NCBI RefSeq assembly: GCF_040901545.1
Contig: NZ_JBBDYL010000065.1
Span: forward strand, 1 to 64,000
Length of the DNA stretch: 64,000 nt
Reading direction: 5' to 3'
Origin: Sulfuricaulis sp040901545
Lineage (GTDB): Bacteria; Pseudomonadota; Gammaproteobacteria; Acidiferrobacterales; Sulfurifustaceae
Numbering within the stretch: position 1 is the first letter of the stretch; every line of letters begins with the position of its first letter. The translations under genes and the position numbers were made by a program. The notes beneath the pieces were generated by a model, which was not told the origin of the DNA, searched no databases, and saw only the letters and a program-made list of their open reading frames with translations. Below, piece by piece: positions 8,841-17,691 of the stretch.

Positions 8841-10910
8841 TCATTGCCGGCGGCCACCGCCTTCAACAAGGCCGAACCGGCGTGAGCGGATGGCATGAAT
8901 CTTGTCGCGCAGTGCCGCGGCCTTTTCAAACTCAAGATCGCGGGCAAGGGCATACATCTGTTTTTCCAGTTTGCTAATCAGTTTCGCCAGTGCATTCGGC
9001 GCCATGGCGGCATATTCGGCTCCTTCCTCGGCGGCACGCAGATACTCGTGGCTGGGATGGGCTTTATTCGTGCCGTAGTTCTCGCTCCCGAAAAGCGGAT
9101 GAGTCGGCGGAACACCATCGATGATTTCCTTGACGGCCTTGATAATGCCCTTGGGTGTTATTCCGCGCGCAGTATTATGGACCAACTGTTTCTGTCGCCG
9201 ACGTTCGGTTTCGCCCATGGCCACGCGCATTGATTCGGTCAGGCGATCCGCGTAAAGAATCGCCTTTCCATGGATGTGCCGCGCCGCGCGTCCGATTGTC
9301 TGGATGAGGGATCGCGTCGACCGCAGGAATCCTTCTTTGTCGGCGTCAAGGATGGCAACCAGCGAGACTTCCGGGATATCCAGGCCCTCGCGCAACAAAT
9401 TGATGCCTACGAGAACATCAAATACCCCGGAGCGCAGGTCGCGAATAATCTCGACTCGTTCGATAGTATCAATGTCGGAATGAAGATAGCGCACGCGCAC
9501 GTCATGTTCATGAAAATATTCTGTCAGGTCTTCCGCCATTCGCTTGGTCAACGTCGTGACCAATACGCGCTCTCCCACGGCGACCCGGGCGCGAATTTCA
9601 GACAACAAGTCATCGACCTGGGACAACGCCGGGCGGACCTCAATTTCCGGATCAACCAATCCGGTCGGACGTACCACTTGATCCACCACAATCCCGTGAC
9701 AGTGTTTTTGCTCATACGGCCCAGGGGTGGCCGATACAAAAATAGTCTGTGGCATCATACTTTCAAATTCGTCGAATCGCAGCGGTCGATTGTCCAAGGC
9801 GGAGGGCAGGCGAAATCCATACTCGACCAGGGTTTCTTTGCGTGAACGGTCGCCGCGGTACATGCCGCCGAGCTGCGGGATCGTTACGTGGCTTTCATCG
9901 ATTACCAGCATGGAATTTTTCGGCAAATAGTCGATCAGCGTCGGCGGCGGTTCACCGGCCTTGCGCCCGGAAAGATAGCGCGAATAGTTTTCGATTCCGG
10001 CGCAGTATCCGACTTCGCGCATCATTTCCAGATCGTAAAGCGTCCGCTGTTCCAGGCGCTGGCTTTCCACCAGCTTGTCGTTCGCGCGCAATTGTTTCAG
10101 CCGTTCCTGGAGTTCTTTTTTGATTTCCTCGATGGCATCAAGAATGGTCTCACGCGGCGTAACATAGTGCGATGACGGATAGATGGTAGTTCGGACCAGC
10201 CGATCATTGACTTCTCCCGTCAACGGATCAAACTCGGATAGCGCGTCGATGTCATCACCGAACAATTCGATCCGGACAGCGAGCTTTTCCGCTTCCGCCG
10301 GGAAAATATCGATAACATCGCCGTGAACGCGAAACGTGCCACGGTGCAATTCGAGATCATTCCGCGTGTATTGCATTTCGGTCAGACGCTGAAGAATGGC
10401 CCTCTGCCCCATGGCGGTACCCTGCCGCAGGTGAAGAATCATGCCGTGGTAGGCGTCCACGTCGCCCAGTCCGTAAATGGCGGAAACCGTCGCCACGATG
10501 ATGACATCCTCGCGTTCCAGCAAAGCCTTGGTGGCCGATAATCGCATTTGCTCTATTTGTTCGTTTATCGAGGCATCTTTTTCTATATAGGTATCCGTGG
10601 AGGGAACATAGGCTTCGGGCTGGTAGTAGTCGTAATAAGACACGAAATACTCGACTGCATTGCTCGGAAAAAAATCACGAAACTCGGAATAGAGTTGGGC
10701 GGCAAGCGTCTTGTTCGGTGCCAGCACCAGTGTCGGTCGCTGCACCTGCTGTATCACATTGGCCATCGTGAAGGTTTTGCCCGAACCGGTCACGCCGAGC
10801 AAAGTCTGAAAATGCTCGCAGCGGACCAGTCCTGAAACAATCGCGGCAATCGCCTCCGGTTGATCGCCGGCAGGCAGAAACGGGCTGGCCAACTGAAATT
10901 TGTGATTCAT
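8841..10910 (-). CDS. uvrB: Excinuclease ABC subunit B
   Basis: Protein of 689 residues (E. coli 673). UvrB receives damaged DNA from UvrA and positions UvrC in nucleotide excision repair. Walker A is LLGVTGSGKTFTMANV near residue 40; the damage-probing beta hairpin follows with VSYYDYYQPEAYVPSTDTYI; motif II DESHVTIPQ, motif V/VI with LREGLDIPEVSLVAI and QTIGRAARH are intact; a C-terminal UVR domain (KLEKQMYALARDLEFEKAA) binds UvrC or UvrA. It is divergent from the aminotransferase at 10981 with a short intergenic region; no SOS box is apparent to me. Confidence 0.98.
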   Translation of the reverse strand: MNHKFQLASPFLPAGDQPEAIAAIVSGLVRCEHFQTLLGVTGSGKTFTMANVIQQVQRPTLVLAPNKTLAAQLYSEFRDFFPSNAVEYFVSYYDYYQPEAYVPSTDTYIEKDASINEQIEQMRLSATKALLEREDVIIVATVSAIYGLGDVDAYHGMILHLRQGTAMGQRAILQRLTEMQYTRNDLELHRGTFRVHGDVIDIFPAEAEKLAVRIELFGDDIDALSEFDPLTGEVNDRLVRTTIYPSSHYVTPRETILDAIEEIKKELQERLKQLRANDKLVESQRLEQRTLYDLEMMREVGYCAGIENYSRYLSGRKAGEPPPTLIDYLPKNSMLVIDESHVTIPQLGGMYRGDRSRKETLVEYGFRLPSALDNRPLRFDEFESMMPQTIFVSATPGPYEQKHCHGIVVDQVVRPTGLVDPEIEVRPALSQVDDLLSEIRARVAVGERVLVTTLTKRMAEDLTEYFHEHDVRVRYLHSDIDTIERVEIIRDLRSGVFDVLVGINLLREGLDIPEVSLVAILDADKEGFLRSTRSLIQTIGRAARHIHGKAILYADRLTESMRVAMGETERRRQKQLVHNTARGITPKGIIKAVKEIIDGVPPTHPLFGSENYGTNKAHPSHEYLRAAEEGAEYAAMAPNALAKLISKLEKQMYALARDLEFEKAAALRDKIHAIRSRRFGLVEGGGRRQ

Positions 10911-10980
10911 GTGATATCGATTTTAAATGTCGCTGCAGGTATATTACCGCGTAATTCCAACTTTGTTGCACGAGGATCTC

Positions 10981-12174
10981 TTGTCCACCATTCGTCTGTC
11001 AGACCGTGTCGGCCGTATCAAGCCTTCCCCTACCCTTGCCGTTACCAGCCGCGCCCAGGCGCTCAAAGCGCAAGGAAAGGATGTCATCGGACTCGGGGCG
11101 GGTGAACCGGATTTTGACACACCCGATCACATCAAGGAGGCGGCCATACGCGCCATCCGGGACGGGTTCACCAAATACACGCCCGTTGACGGAACCCCCG
11201 GACTAAAAAAAGCGGTAATTGCGAAATTCAAGCGTGATAACAATCTCGACTATGCGCCGGACGAGATATTGGTGTCTGTCGGAGGCAAACAAAGTTTTTT
11301 CAATCTCGCTCTGGCCTTGCTGGGCGAGGGAGATGAAGTCATCATTCCGGCCCCGTATTGGGTGTCCTATCCTGATATCGTCCTGCTGGCCGACGCAAAA
11401 CCGGTCATTATTACCGCCGGCATCGACCAAGCGTTTAAAATAAGTTCCGAACAACTTGAGCGTGCCATCACCCGTCGTACCCGGCTGCTGGTTATCAACA
11501 GTCCATCGAACCCAACGGGAGCGGCCTACACACTTGCGGAACTGGCGGCACTGGGCGAAGTGTTGCGCCGACATTCGCATGTGCTGATTGCCACTGACGA
11601 CATGTACGAGCATATTTTGTGGACGAAAGAACCCTTTTGCAACATCCTCACCGCCTGCCCCGATCTCAAGGACCGCACGATCGTGTTGAATGGGGTCTCC
11701 AAGGTTTACGCCATGACCGGCTGGCGAATTGGTTATGCCGGCGGACCAACAAATCTGATCATGGCGATGCGCGACATTCAATCGCAAAGCACTTCAAATC
11801 CTACATCGATTGCACAAGTCGCCGCGGAGGCGGCGCTTAATGGCGATCAGAGTTGCATTGCCCCGATGGTCCGTGCCTTCCAGGAACGCCATGATCGCGT
11901 GGTCAGCCGTCTCAATCGCATTCGCGGCGTGCGGTGCGTGCCGTCTCAGGGAACATTCTACACCTTCCCCGATTTCAACCAGGCCATGGCCGCCACCCCC
12001 GATGTCAAAAACGATGTGGAGTTTGCGGAATATCTGCTGGTTAAATCCGGGGTGGCCGTGGTGCCGGGATCGGCGTTCGGTACGGAAGGCTATCAGCGCC
12101 TTTCCTACGCGACGTCCATGAAAGCACTTGACGATGCGCTTGATCGGATTGAAAAACTGCTCGGTAAGGCATAA
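10981..12174 (+). CDS. aspC: Aspartate/aromatic class I aminotransferase
   Basis: PLP-dependent enzyme of about 397 residues, transferring amino groups between aspartate (or aromatic/prephenate) and 2-oxoglutarate. The pyruvoyl-site segment GLGAGEPDFDTPDHIKEAA, NSPSNPTGAAY, and the Schiff-base lysine in GVSKVYAMTGWRIGYAGG are diagnostic of the Ibeta/Igamma aspartate aminotransferase group. A TTG at 10981 lies 5 bases after GAGG and gives the usual N terminus MSTIRLSDRVGRI; an in-frame ATG at 10927 is possible but would start next to uvrB without a good SD. The symbol is by family; the exact substrate is not proven. Confidence 0.92.
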   Translation: MSTIRLSDRVGRIKPSPTLAVTSRAQALKAQGKDVIGLGAGEPDFDTPDHIKEAAIRAIRDGFTKYTPVDGTPGLKKAVIAKFKRDNNLDYAPDEILVSVGGKQSFFNLALALLGEGDEVIIPAPYWVSYPDIVLLADAKPVIITAGIDQAFKISSEQLERAITRRTRLLVINSPSNPTGAAYTLAELAALGEVLRRHSHVLIATDDMYEHILWTKEPFCNILTACPDLKDRTIVLNGVSKVYAMTGWRIGYAGGPTNLIMAMRDIQSQSTSNPTSIAQVAAEAALNGDQSCIAPMVRAFQERHDRVVSRLNRIRGVRCVPSQGTFYTFPDFNQAMAATPDVKNDVEFAEYLLVKSGVAVVPGSAFGTEGYQRLSYATSMKALDDALDRIEKLLGKA

Positions 12175-12314
12175 CTGCCTGGTTACCGGGTGATATATTG
12201 CATAAGGAATAATATTCAGGATAATACATCGCTGTAGCAATAAATCTATAACATCAATAAAACTATCGCGCTGCTTCTCCGCGGCGAATAACAAGAAAGC
12301 AAGGAAGGATTGGG

Positions 12315-12899
12315 GTGCTACATTTTCAACCCACGTCAACTTCGATACATGCGCGTTTCAGGGACACCCTGAAACAGCCGGGTTTTTCCCTTCACGATCT
12401 CATGATTACCCTGTGTGTCACGAGTGTGTTGGGCGTTTTTGCCATCGGCACAACAGGCCTGGTGCAGGAAACGCGCATGACCGCCGCGGTGAACCAACTC
12501 ATGGGAACTTTGAGTTTGGCGCGCAGCGAAGCCATCAAGCGAAGCGCAATGGTCGTACTATGCAAGAGCAACGATGGCGCCACCTGTTCAGATGAAGCCG
12601 CCTGGAAATCCGGCTGGATTGTGTTCGCGGATGAAGACAATAATCATGAAGTGAACACAAATGAACCGCTAATTTCCGTACAGCAGGCGCTGGAGGGAAA
12701 CATGTCGCTTCGCTATGGGGAAACTGGCACATACTCTTATGTGCGCTATAACGCGACCGGCGAGGCCTGGCCGGGCGCTACATTCACATTCTGTGACGGG
12801 CGCGGCGCGGAAAAAGCCAAGGCGGTCATTGTCTACTGGAGCGGCCGGCCGCGTGTTTCTACAAAAACTTCCGAGGGTAAGCCACTGCAGTGCATTTGA
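12315..12899 (+). CDS. FimT/GspH-type pseudopilin
   Basis: Protein of 194 residues with a type III prepilin signal: a basic leader ending in KQPG, then FSLHDLMITL and a hydrophobic helix to about residue 47. Cleavage would be after Gly23. The family's invariant Glu at +5 is replaced by Asp. The C-terminal part, with SLARSEAIKRSAMVVLCKS, GWIVFADEDN and a late FCDGRG, matches minor pseudopilins of the FimT/GspH group, which prime or tip type IV pili. Two cysteine pairs may form disulfides. No other pilus genes are near, so it is an orphan minor pilin gene next to tRNA-Asn. Confidence 0.85.
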   Translation: MLHFQPTSTSIHARFRDTLKQPGFSLHDLMITLCVTSVLGVFAIGTTGLVQETRMTAAVNQLMGTLSLARSEAIKRSAMVVLCKSNDGATCSDEAAWKSGWIVFADEDNNHEVNTNEPLISVQQALEGNMSLRYGETGTYSYVRYNATGEAWPGATFTFCDGRGAEKAKAVIVYWSGRPRVSTKTSEGKPLQCI

Positions 12900-12955
12900 C
12901 CGGTTGCCTTGACCCTTCTGCCCTTCCGCCCTAACATACCCGGCCTTCTGACATT

Positions 12956-13031
12956 TCCCCGGTAGCTCAGTCGGTAGAGCAGGTGACTGTTAATCACCGG
13001 GTCGGCGGTTCGAGTCCGTCCCGGGGAGCCA
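12956..13031 (+). tRNA. tRNA-Asn (anticodon GTT)
   Basis: Complete cloverleaf: acceptor TCCCCGG/CCGGGGA, discriminator G, encoded CCA, D arm GCTC-AGTCGGTA-GAGC, anticodon stem GGTGA/TCACC with loop CTGTTAA, T loop TTCGAGT. Anticodon GTT decodes Asn. An integrase gene starts 173 bases downstream in the same direction, and the 3' end of the tRNA is the likely attachment core of the island. Confidence 0.97.
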
Positions 13032-13140
13032 TTTACCTTTCCAAGATCATCCGACACCATCCAACACCATCTCAAAGTCTCTGCTTTTCAAGCGTTCGCT
13101 CCACTTCTCTTGTCTGTTGTCGTCTCACTTAATTCATTGA

Positions 13141-13176
13141 CATGCCCCCAACTTGGGGGCACATTTGGGGGCACAT
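13141..13176. repeat. Tandem TTGGGGGCACAT repeats, integrase-proximal end
   Basis: Two perfect head-to-tail copies of TTGGGGGCACAT at 13153-13164 and 13165-13176, preceded by an inverted half (CATGCCCCCAA, 13141-13151) and followed by GTGCCCCCAA at 13197. The matching array at 24921-24944 marks the other end of the island. These are probably arm-type binding sites of the P4-type integrase; that role is inferred. Confidence 0.7.
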
Positions 13177-13204
13177 GAGCCGTCACTCAATCGAGGTGCC
13201 CCCA

Positions 13205-14407
13205 ATGCCCCTTTCTGATACCGCAGCACGCAACACCAAGCCACGCGAGAAGTCTTACAGAATCACAGACGCCAAAGGCATGTATCTCGAAGTCACGCCA
13301 ACGGGCAGTAAGTATTGGCGCTTGAAGTACCGCTTTGGCGGCAAGGAAAAACGCCTCGCCTTGGGCGTCTATCCCGATGTTTCGCTGGCACAAGCGCGTG
13401 AGCGGTGCGGCCAGGCACGCAAACACCTGGCCAATGGCGTTGACCCCGGCATAATAAAGAAGACCAGCAAGGCGGCGACCGAAAACAGCTTCGAGGCGGT
13501 GGCGCGGGAATGGCACGCCAAATTCTCACTGGGCTGGGCTCCGCACCACGCCGAAAAAATCATCCGGCGGCTGGAGCGTGAAGTATTCCCGTGGCTGGGA
13601 AGTCGCCCTATTGGCGACATAAACGCACCGGAACTGCTCGCCGTCCTGCGCCGCATTGAAGCACGTGGCGCACTTGAAACCGCGCATCGCGTACACCAGA
13701 ACTGCGGAAAGGTATTCAGGTACGCGGTCGCCACCGGTCGCGCGCAACGCGATCCTTCCGGCGATCTGCGCGGCGCGATTCCACCCGCTCAAGAACGCCA
13801 TCACCCGACTATTACCGAACCCAAGCGTGTTGGCGAACTGTTACGCGCCATTGCCGGATATAGCGGCTCGAACATCACCCGGTACGCACTGCAATTAGCG
13901 CCGCTGGTTTTCGTGCGTCCCGGCGAACTGCGCAAGGCGGAGTGGTCAGAGTTCGATCTGGACAAGGCCGAGTGGCGCATACCGGCGCACAAGATGAAAA
14001 TGAAGGCCGTACATATCGTGCCACTGTCCACCCAAGCCGTATCGATCCTGCAAGAACTGCACGCCGTGACTGGCAAGGAACGTTACGTATTTCCCGGCGC
14101 ACGTGGCAAAGACCGCCACATGAGCGAGAACACCATCAACGCGGGACTTCGTCGGCTTGGCTACGCGGTAGGCGACATGACCGGGCACGGTTTCAGAAGC
14201 ATGGCGTCCACCCTGCTCAACGAACAAGGATGGAATCGAGACGCCATCGAACGGCAACTTGCGCACGCGGAACACGACGACATCCGCGCCGCCTACAACT
14301 ACGCCGAGCACCTGCCTGAACGCCGCAAGATGATGCAGGCTTGGGCGGATTATCTCGACAAGCTGAAGGCTGGAGCCGAAGTAATCCGACTAGCACAACG
14401 CGCCTGA
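13205..14407 (+). CDS. P4-type tyrosine integrase
   Basis: Protein of about 400 residues from the ATG at 13205 (MPLSDTAARNTKPREKSYRI), the usual start of this group; an earlier in-frame ATG at 13142 would run through the arm repeats. The N-terminal DUF4102-like arm-binding domain includes GGKEKRLALGVYPDVSLAQAR. The catalytic domain shows box I Arg in FVRPGELRKAEWSEF, the lysine-bearing beta turn near AHKMKMKAVHIVPL, HGFRSMASTLL (HxxR), then the LAHAEHDDIRAAYNYAEHL segment with the His and nucleophilic Tyr. It would integrate the island at the tRNA-Asn 3' end. Intact by eye. Confidence 0.95.
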   Translation: MPLSDTAARNTKPREKSYRITDAKGMYLEVTPTGSKYWRLKYRFGGKEKRLALGVYPDVSLAQARERCGQARKHLANGVDPGIIKKTSKAATENSFEAVAREWHAKFSLGWAPHHAEKIIRRLEREVFPWLGSRPIGDINAPELLAVLRRIEARGALETAHRVHQNCGKVFRYAVATGRAQRDPSGDLRGAIPPAQERHHPTITEPKRVGELLRAIAGYSGSNITRYALQLAPLVFVRPGELRKAEWSEFDLDKAEWRIPAHKMKMKAVHIVPLSTQAVSILQELHAVTGKERYVFPGARGKDRHMSENTINAGLRRLGYAVGDMTGHGFRSMASTLLNEQGWNRDAIERQLAHAEHDDIRAAYNYAEHLPERRKMMQAWADYLDKLKAGAEVIRLAQRA

Positions 14408-14930
14408 AGGGAGCCCCTATGGGGCGGACGGGAGGCGCGGCGCGAGCACGGGGAGCGGAAGACGCGCAGCGGCTGAAGCCCCGCGCGCAGCGACACGCAA
14501 GGTGGGCGGGGAATCAAAAACAAGTGAAGGCAATTTACACATAATGCAAATTATGCGGGCACGAGCCGGACAGCGCGTTTTTTTTTGCGCTGCGCATAAT
14601 TCCTAGCATTATGTTGAATTGCCGACCACCGAACATGGCTGGGCAGGCAACACCGCACGGCGAACGAAGCCGGGGACGCACGCGGGCGGAAAGTGCAGCG
14701 CCGCGCGAGGGACACGGCAGGCTGGGCGGTAGCCGAGCCTGCCAGTGGCCCGAGCAAGCGGAAACAAAGGGAGCTGCGCCAAACGAAGCCACCGAGGGCA
14801 TTGCGAAGGCGGCGAAGGCGATAGCCGCAGCCGCCGAAGCATTGCCCGGTGCGAAAGGTCGCCACCGCTGTAGCCCGGCGCGACGCTTGCGCCGTTTTAC
14901 TTGCAAGCGGCGTGACGGGCGGACCGGGGG
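14408..14930. other. Gene-free GC-rich segment after the integrase
   Basis: About 520 bases between the integrase stop and the res stop. Open frames are present on both strands but they are low-complexity (Ala/Arg-rich), lack ribosome sites and conflict with each other. Contents I can see: a GCCCC-TAT-GGGGC hairpin just after the integrase stop, a large nested palindrome at 14539-14614, and an imperfect direct repeat (around 14487-14515 and 14700-14731, both containing GACACG and TGGGCGG). No gene is called. Confidence 0.6.
14539..14614. repeat. Nested three-tier palindrome
   Basis: Outer arms ACATAATGC (14539-14547) and GCATTATGT (14606-14614), middle arms ATTATGCG (14550-14557) and CGCATAAT (14593-14600), inner arms CAGCGC (14571-14576) and GCGCTG (14587-14592) around a T-rich loop. 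All three tiers pair in register, separated by small asymmetric bulges, so the 76 bases can form one long imperfect hairpin or cruciform. It could be a structured RNA, a bidirectional terminator or a protein-binding or replication site; the sequence does not decide. Confidence 0.75.
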
Positions 14931-17681
14931 TCAGCTCACTAACTCTGTCAGCGAGCTAACAACCTTGAAACGGACTTCCTCGAAATTCTTGAAATGCCGC
15001 TTACCGCATTCGATGCGCAACTCTTCAATAGGCCGCAACAAATCGAGCTGTATATGGTCTCTGTTGCCAGTGTTCTTAGTTTCTGCGACAAAGTACAAAG
15101 TTTTATCGTTGCGATACGCGAGTGCCCAATCCGGGTTGTACAGGCCGACTGGCGTCTCAATCTTAAACCAGCGCGGCAGCTTGATGTAGAACAGCACATC
15201 GTCGTTGTCTTCGCAGGCTTGCGCGAATAACCGTTCCGGGCCTGAATTGGAATCGATGACGATATGCGAAAAGAGCGTCTTGTCCTGCTTCTCCACCGCC
15301 TTCACGTTGGACGCAAACACTTCCATTAAATCATCACCCTCGAAGCATCGCATTTCATAGGCCAGACCTTCAACCTTAAAATACTCGACGCCGTTCACTA
15401 AGACTTCGCGTTTCACGGCATTGATCGCTTCCGCCGTGTGTTCGATGAAAGCCTGCGGATTCTTAACGGCGTCGGTGAGCCGCCCTGAATCAAGTAAAAT
15501 GCGCGCAACGGTTGACTTCGCAAACCCAGTTTTCGCCTGTACCTGCCCAACAAAGTCCGGCATAACGTACTTTGCCTCTAGTGTTTGTGTGCGCAAGCCG
15601 GTTTGCTTACCGGTAACACCTGTAGTGCTGATGACAATATCGGCACGGGTGAGCGCCACTTTTGGCCGTTCAATAACGGGCATCTTATCCTTAATCCGCT
15701 GTGCAGCCTTTCTTGAGAGTTCCGCTGTACTGTAATGAACTCGATAGCGGGTACGTGCACGAATCTTTTCCCATAGGTCCAGAAAGCGGCTATCAGTTTC
15801 ATAGCCCTTCTTGAGACGCACCGTTACCTTATCGCGCTCGTTCTGCACCATCTCGCGTTTGAATGTTACCCCGGCTTCGACCATCTCAGTCTGCAACTGG
15901 TTAGCAAAGTCCTCGTAGCTCTCATTGGCGATAACGGTTAGGTGGTTCACAGCCCGGTCACGTACCCGCTCGCCATCCTTGTTCACGCACAGGCGCAAGC
16001 CTCGACCGATCTCCTGGCGCTTCTTGATGTCCGAACTGGATTCGACCAGCGTGCAAATCTGGAACACGTTGGGATTGTCCCAGCCCTCGCGCAGCGCGGA
16101 ATGGCTGAAGATAAAGGCCAGCGGTTCGCTCAAGTCCAGCAGGCGCTCTTTGTGGCGCATGATGAGCGCATAAGTATCCTCGTCGTCCTTGCCGCTGCGC
16201 TCTGTTGAATCCTTCCAGACACCAGCCTTGTCCTGCGAGAAGTAGCCGTTATGCACCTGTGCCGCTTCATGCGGCATGAGCCCCGCGTAATTGGGCTTGG
16301 CGCGGTACTGTTCGTAAATCTCCTCGAACCATTTGGCGAACTTGCCCTTGGCTGTCATACCGTCCTCCCCGTAGGTGCGGTAGTTTGCCACCCGGTCGAT
16401 GAAGAAAACTGAAAGCACCTTGATCCCCATCGGATGCAAGCGCAACGCCTTCTCGAAGTGGCGGCGCACCGTGGCCTCGATCTGCAAGCGCAGGATGGCG
16501 TCGGTCAGCGCGCCGTGTGGCTGGCCTAGACGCACCCGCACGTCGTTGGCGAAGGTGACATAGCCCTCGCCCGCGTCGATCTCGTTGACTATGAAGCCGT
16601 CGCGGTAAATCTCGCGCTTGTTGGAAAACTTCTCGGAATAAAGGTCGTCCCCGTTCTTCACGGTCACGGTCATTTTCGCTGGGCCGCTGGCCTGATTGAC
16701 CCAAATGGTGAGTTTGGCCGACACACTGCGAGCGCCTGTCCTGAAACCTTCCACCTCGATATAAGCCTGATTTGCATCCCTCAGCTCGATCACCGAATCC
16801 ACGCCGATCTGCTTCACTAGCCCCAGCTCGTAGGCGCGCACCGGGTCCAGCGAGTGAATCAGGTTGTAAGTATTGCGGTGAGTGGCGGAGTAGCGCAGCG
16901 TACACATAGGATTCAGGCGCGCGATGGCCTGCTTGCGGATGTCAGTCTCCAGGTTCTGCGGCTCGTCCAGGATCAGGATGGGGTGCGTGGCCTGGATGAA
17001 CTCGATGGGCGCCACCCCGGTTTCGCGTACCTGGTTGATGACGTTGCCCTTGGACTTCTTGCGGCGCGCACCCGCCGCGCCGTTTGCCTCGGTCGAATCC
17101 TTGGCGAAGGCATCGATGTTGATAACCAGAATCTGGATCGCATCGGAAAGCGCGAAATTGCGAAGCTGATTCACCTTGGCCGAGTCGTACACCATGAATT
17201 CAGTGCGCTCATAGTCGTAAAGCGTCTGTAAATGTTCCTTGGTGATTTGCAGGCTTTTCAGCACCCCCTCGCGGATCGCCACCGAAGGCACCACGATGAC
17301 AAACTTCCTGAAGCCGTAGGTCTTCGCCAGTTCATGGACGGTGCGCAGATAGACGTAGGTCTTGCCCGTGCCGGTCTCCATCTCCACGGTGAAATTAGGA
17401 AACGCGCCGACCGGTGTCCCATCATCCAGCGTCATGGTCTCCAGTGCCAACGAAGGCTCGATGCCGTGCGCTTTTTGGACAGCGTGCAGGTTTTCCAGCC
17501 ACTGCGCATCGTCGATCACCCGATGGTTGGCGATGCCGGTTTGCGTGAGCTTCAGGCTGGAAAGCTCGTCTTCGCGCGTCACGGCAGTCTGCGAGGCGAC
17601 CGGCTGCCCCTCGAACAGCTCCACCACGGCGCGGATGGCTTCGAGCTGGTAGTCCTGATTCGCGTCGAATTGCAGCTTCAT
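14931..17681 (-). CDS. res: Type III restriction enzyme, Res subunit
   Basis: Protein of 916 residues, normal for Res. It is the ATP-driven translocase and nuclease that cuts DNA when two unmethylated sites meet, working with Mod. Walker A is METGTGKT at 101-108; the DEAD-box equivalent is LDEPQN at 238-243; motif III is SATH at 265-268; motif VI lies in QEIGRGLRLCV. The C-terminal PD-(D/E)xK nuclease is visible as NPDWALAY (849-856) and ETK (867-869). The gene starts 10 bases after mod and shares its operon. All key residues are present, so it should be active. Confidence 0.96.
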   Translation of the reverse strand: MKLQFDANQDYQLEAIRAVVELFEGQPVASQTAVTREDELSSLKLTQTGIANHRVIDDAQWLENLHAVQKAHGIEPSLALETMTLDDGTPVGAFPNFTVEMETGTGKTYVYLRTVHELAKTYGFRKFVIVVPSVAIREGVLKSLQITKEHLQTLYDYERTEFMVYDSAKVNQLRNFALSDAIQILVINIDAFAKDSTEANGAAGARRKKSKGNVINQVRETGVAPIEFIQATHPILILDEPQNLETDIRKQAIARLNPMCTLRYSATHRNTYNLIHSLDPVRAYELGLVKQIGVDSVIELRDANQAYIEVEGFRTGARSVSAKLTIWVNQASGPAKMTVTVKNGDDLYSEKFSNKREIYRDGFIVNEIDAGEGYVTFANDVRVRLGQPHGALTDAILRLQIEATVRRHFEKALRLHPMGIKVLSVFFIDRVANYRTYGEDGMTAKGKFAKWFEEIYEQYRAKPNYAGLMPHEAAQVHNGYFSQDKAGVWKDSTERSGKDDEDTYALIMRHKERLLDLSEPLAFIFSHSALREGWDNPNVFQICTLVESSSDIKKRQEIGRGLRLCVNKDGERVRDRAVNHLTVIANESYEDFANQLQTEMVEAGVTFKREMVQNERDKVTVRLKKGYETDSRFLDLWEKIRARTRYRVHYSTAELSRKAAQRIKDKMPVIERPKVALTRADIVISTTGVTGKQTGLRTQTLEAKYVMPDFVGQVQAKTGFAKSTVARILLDSGRLTDAVKNPQAFIEHTAEAINAVKREVLVNGVEYFKVEGLAYEMRCFEGDDLMEVFASNVKAVEKQDKTLFSHIVIDSNSGPERLFAQACEDNDDVLFYIKLPRWFKIETPVGLYNPDWALAYRNDKTLYFVAETKNTGNRDHIQLDLLRPIEELRIECGKRHFKNFEEVRFKVVSSLTELVS

Positions 17682-17691
17682 CCGAACGATC

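Noticed and set aside
14611..15189. A plus-strand open frame after the integrase with Ala-rich helices.
   Set aside because: It runs antisense into the res gene, is low-complexity, lacks an SD and conflicts with a minus-strand open frame of similar quality.
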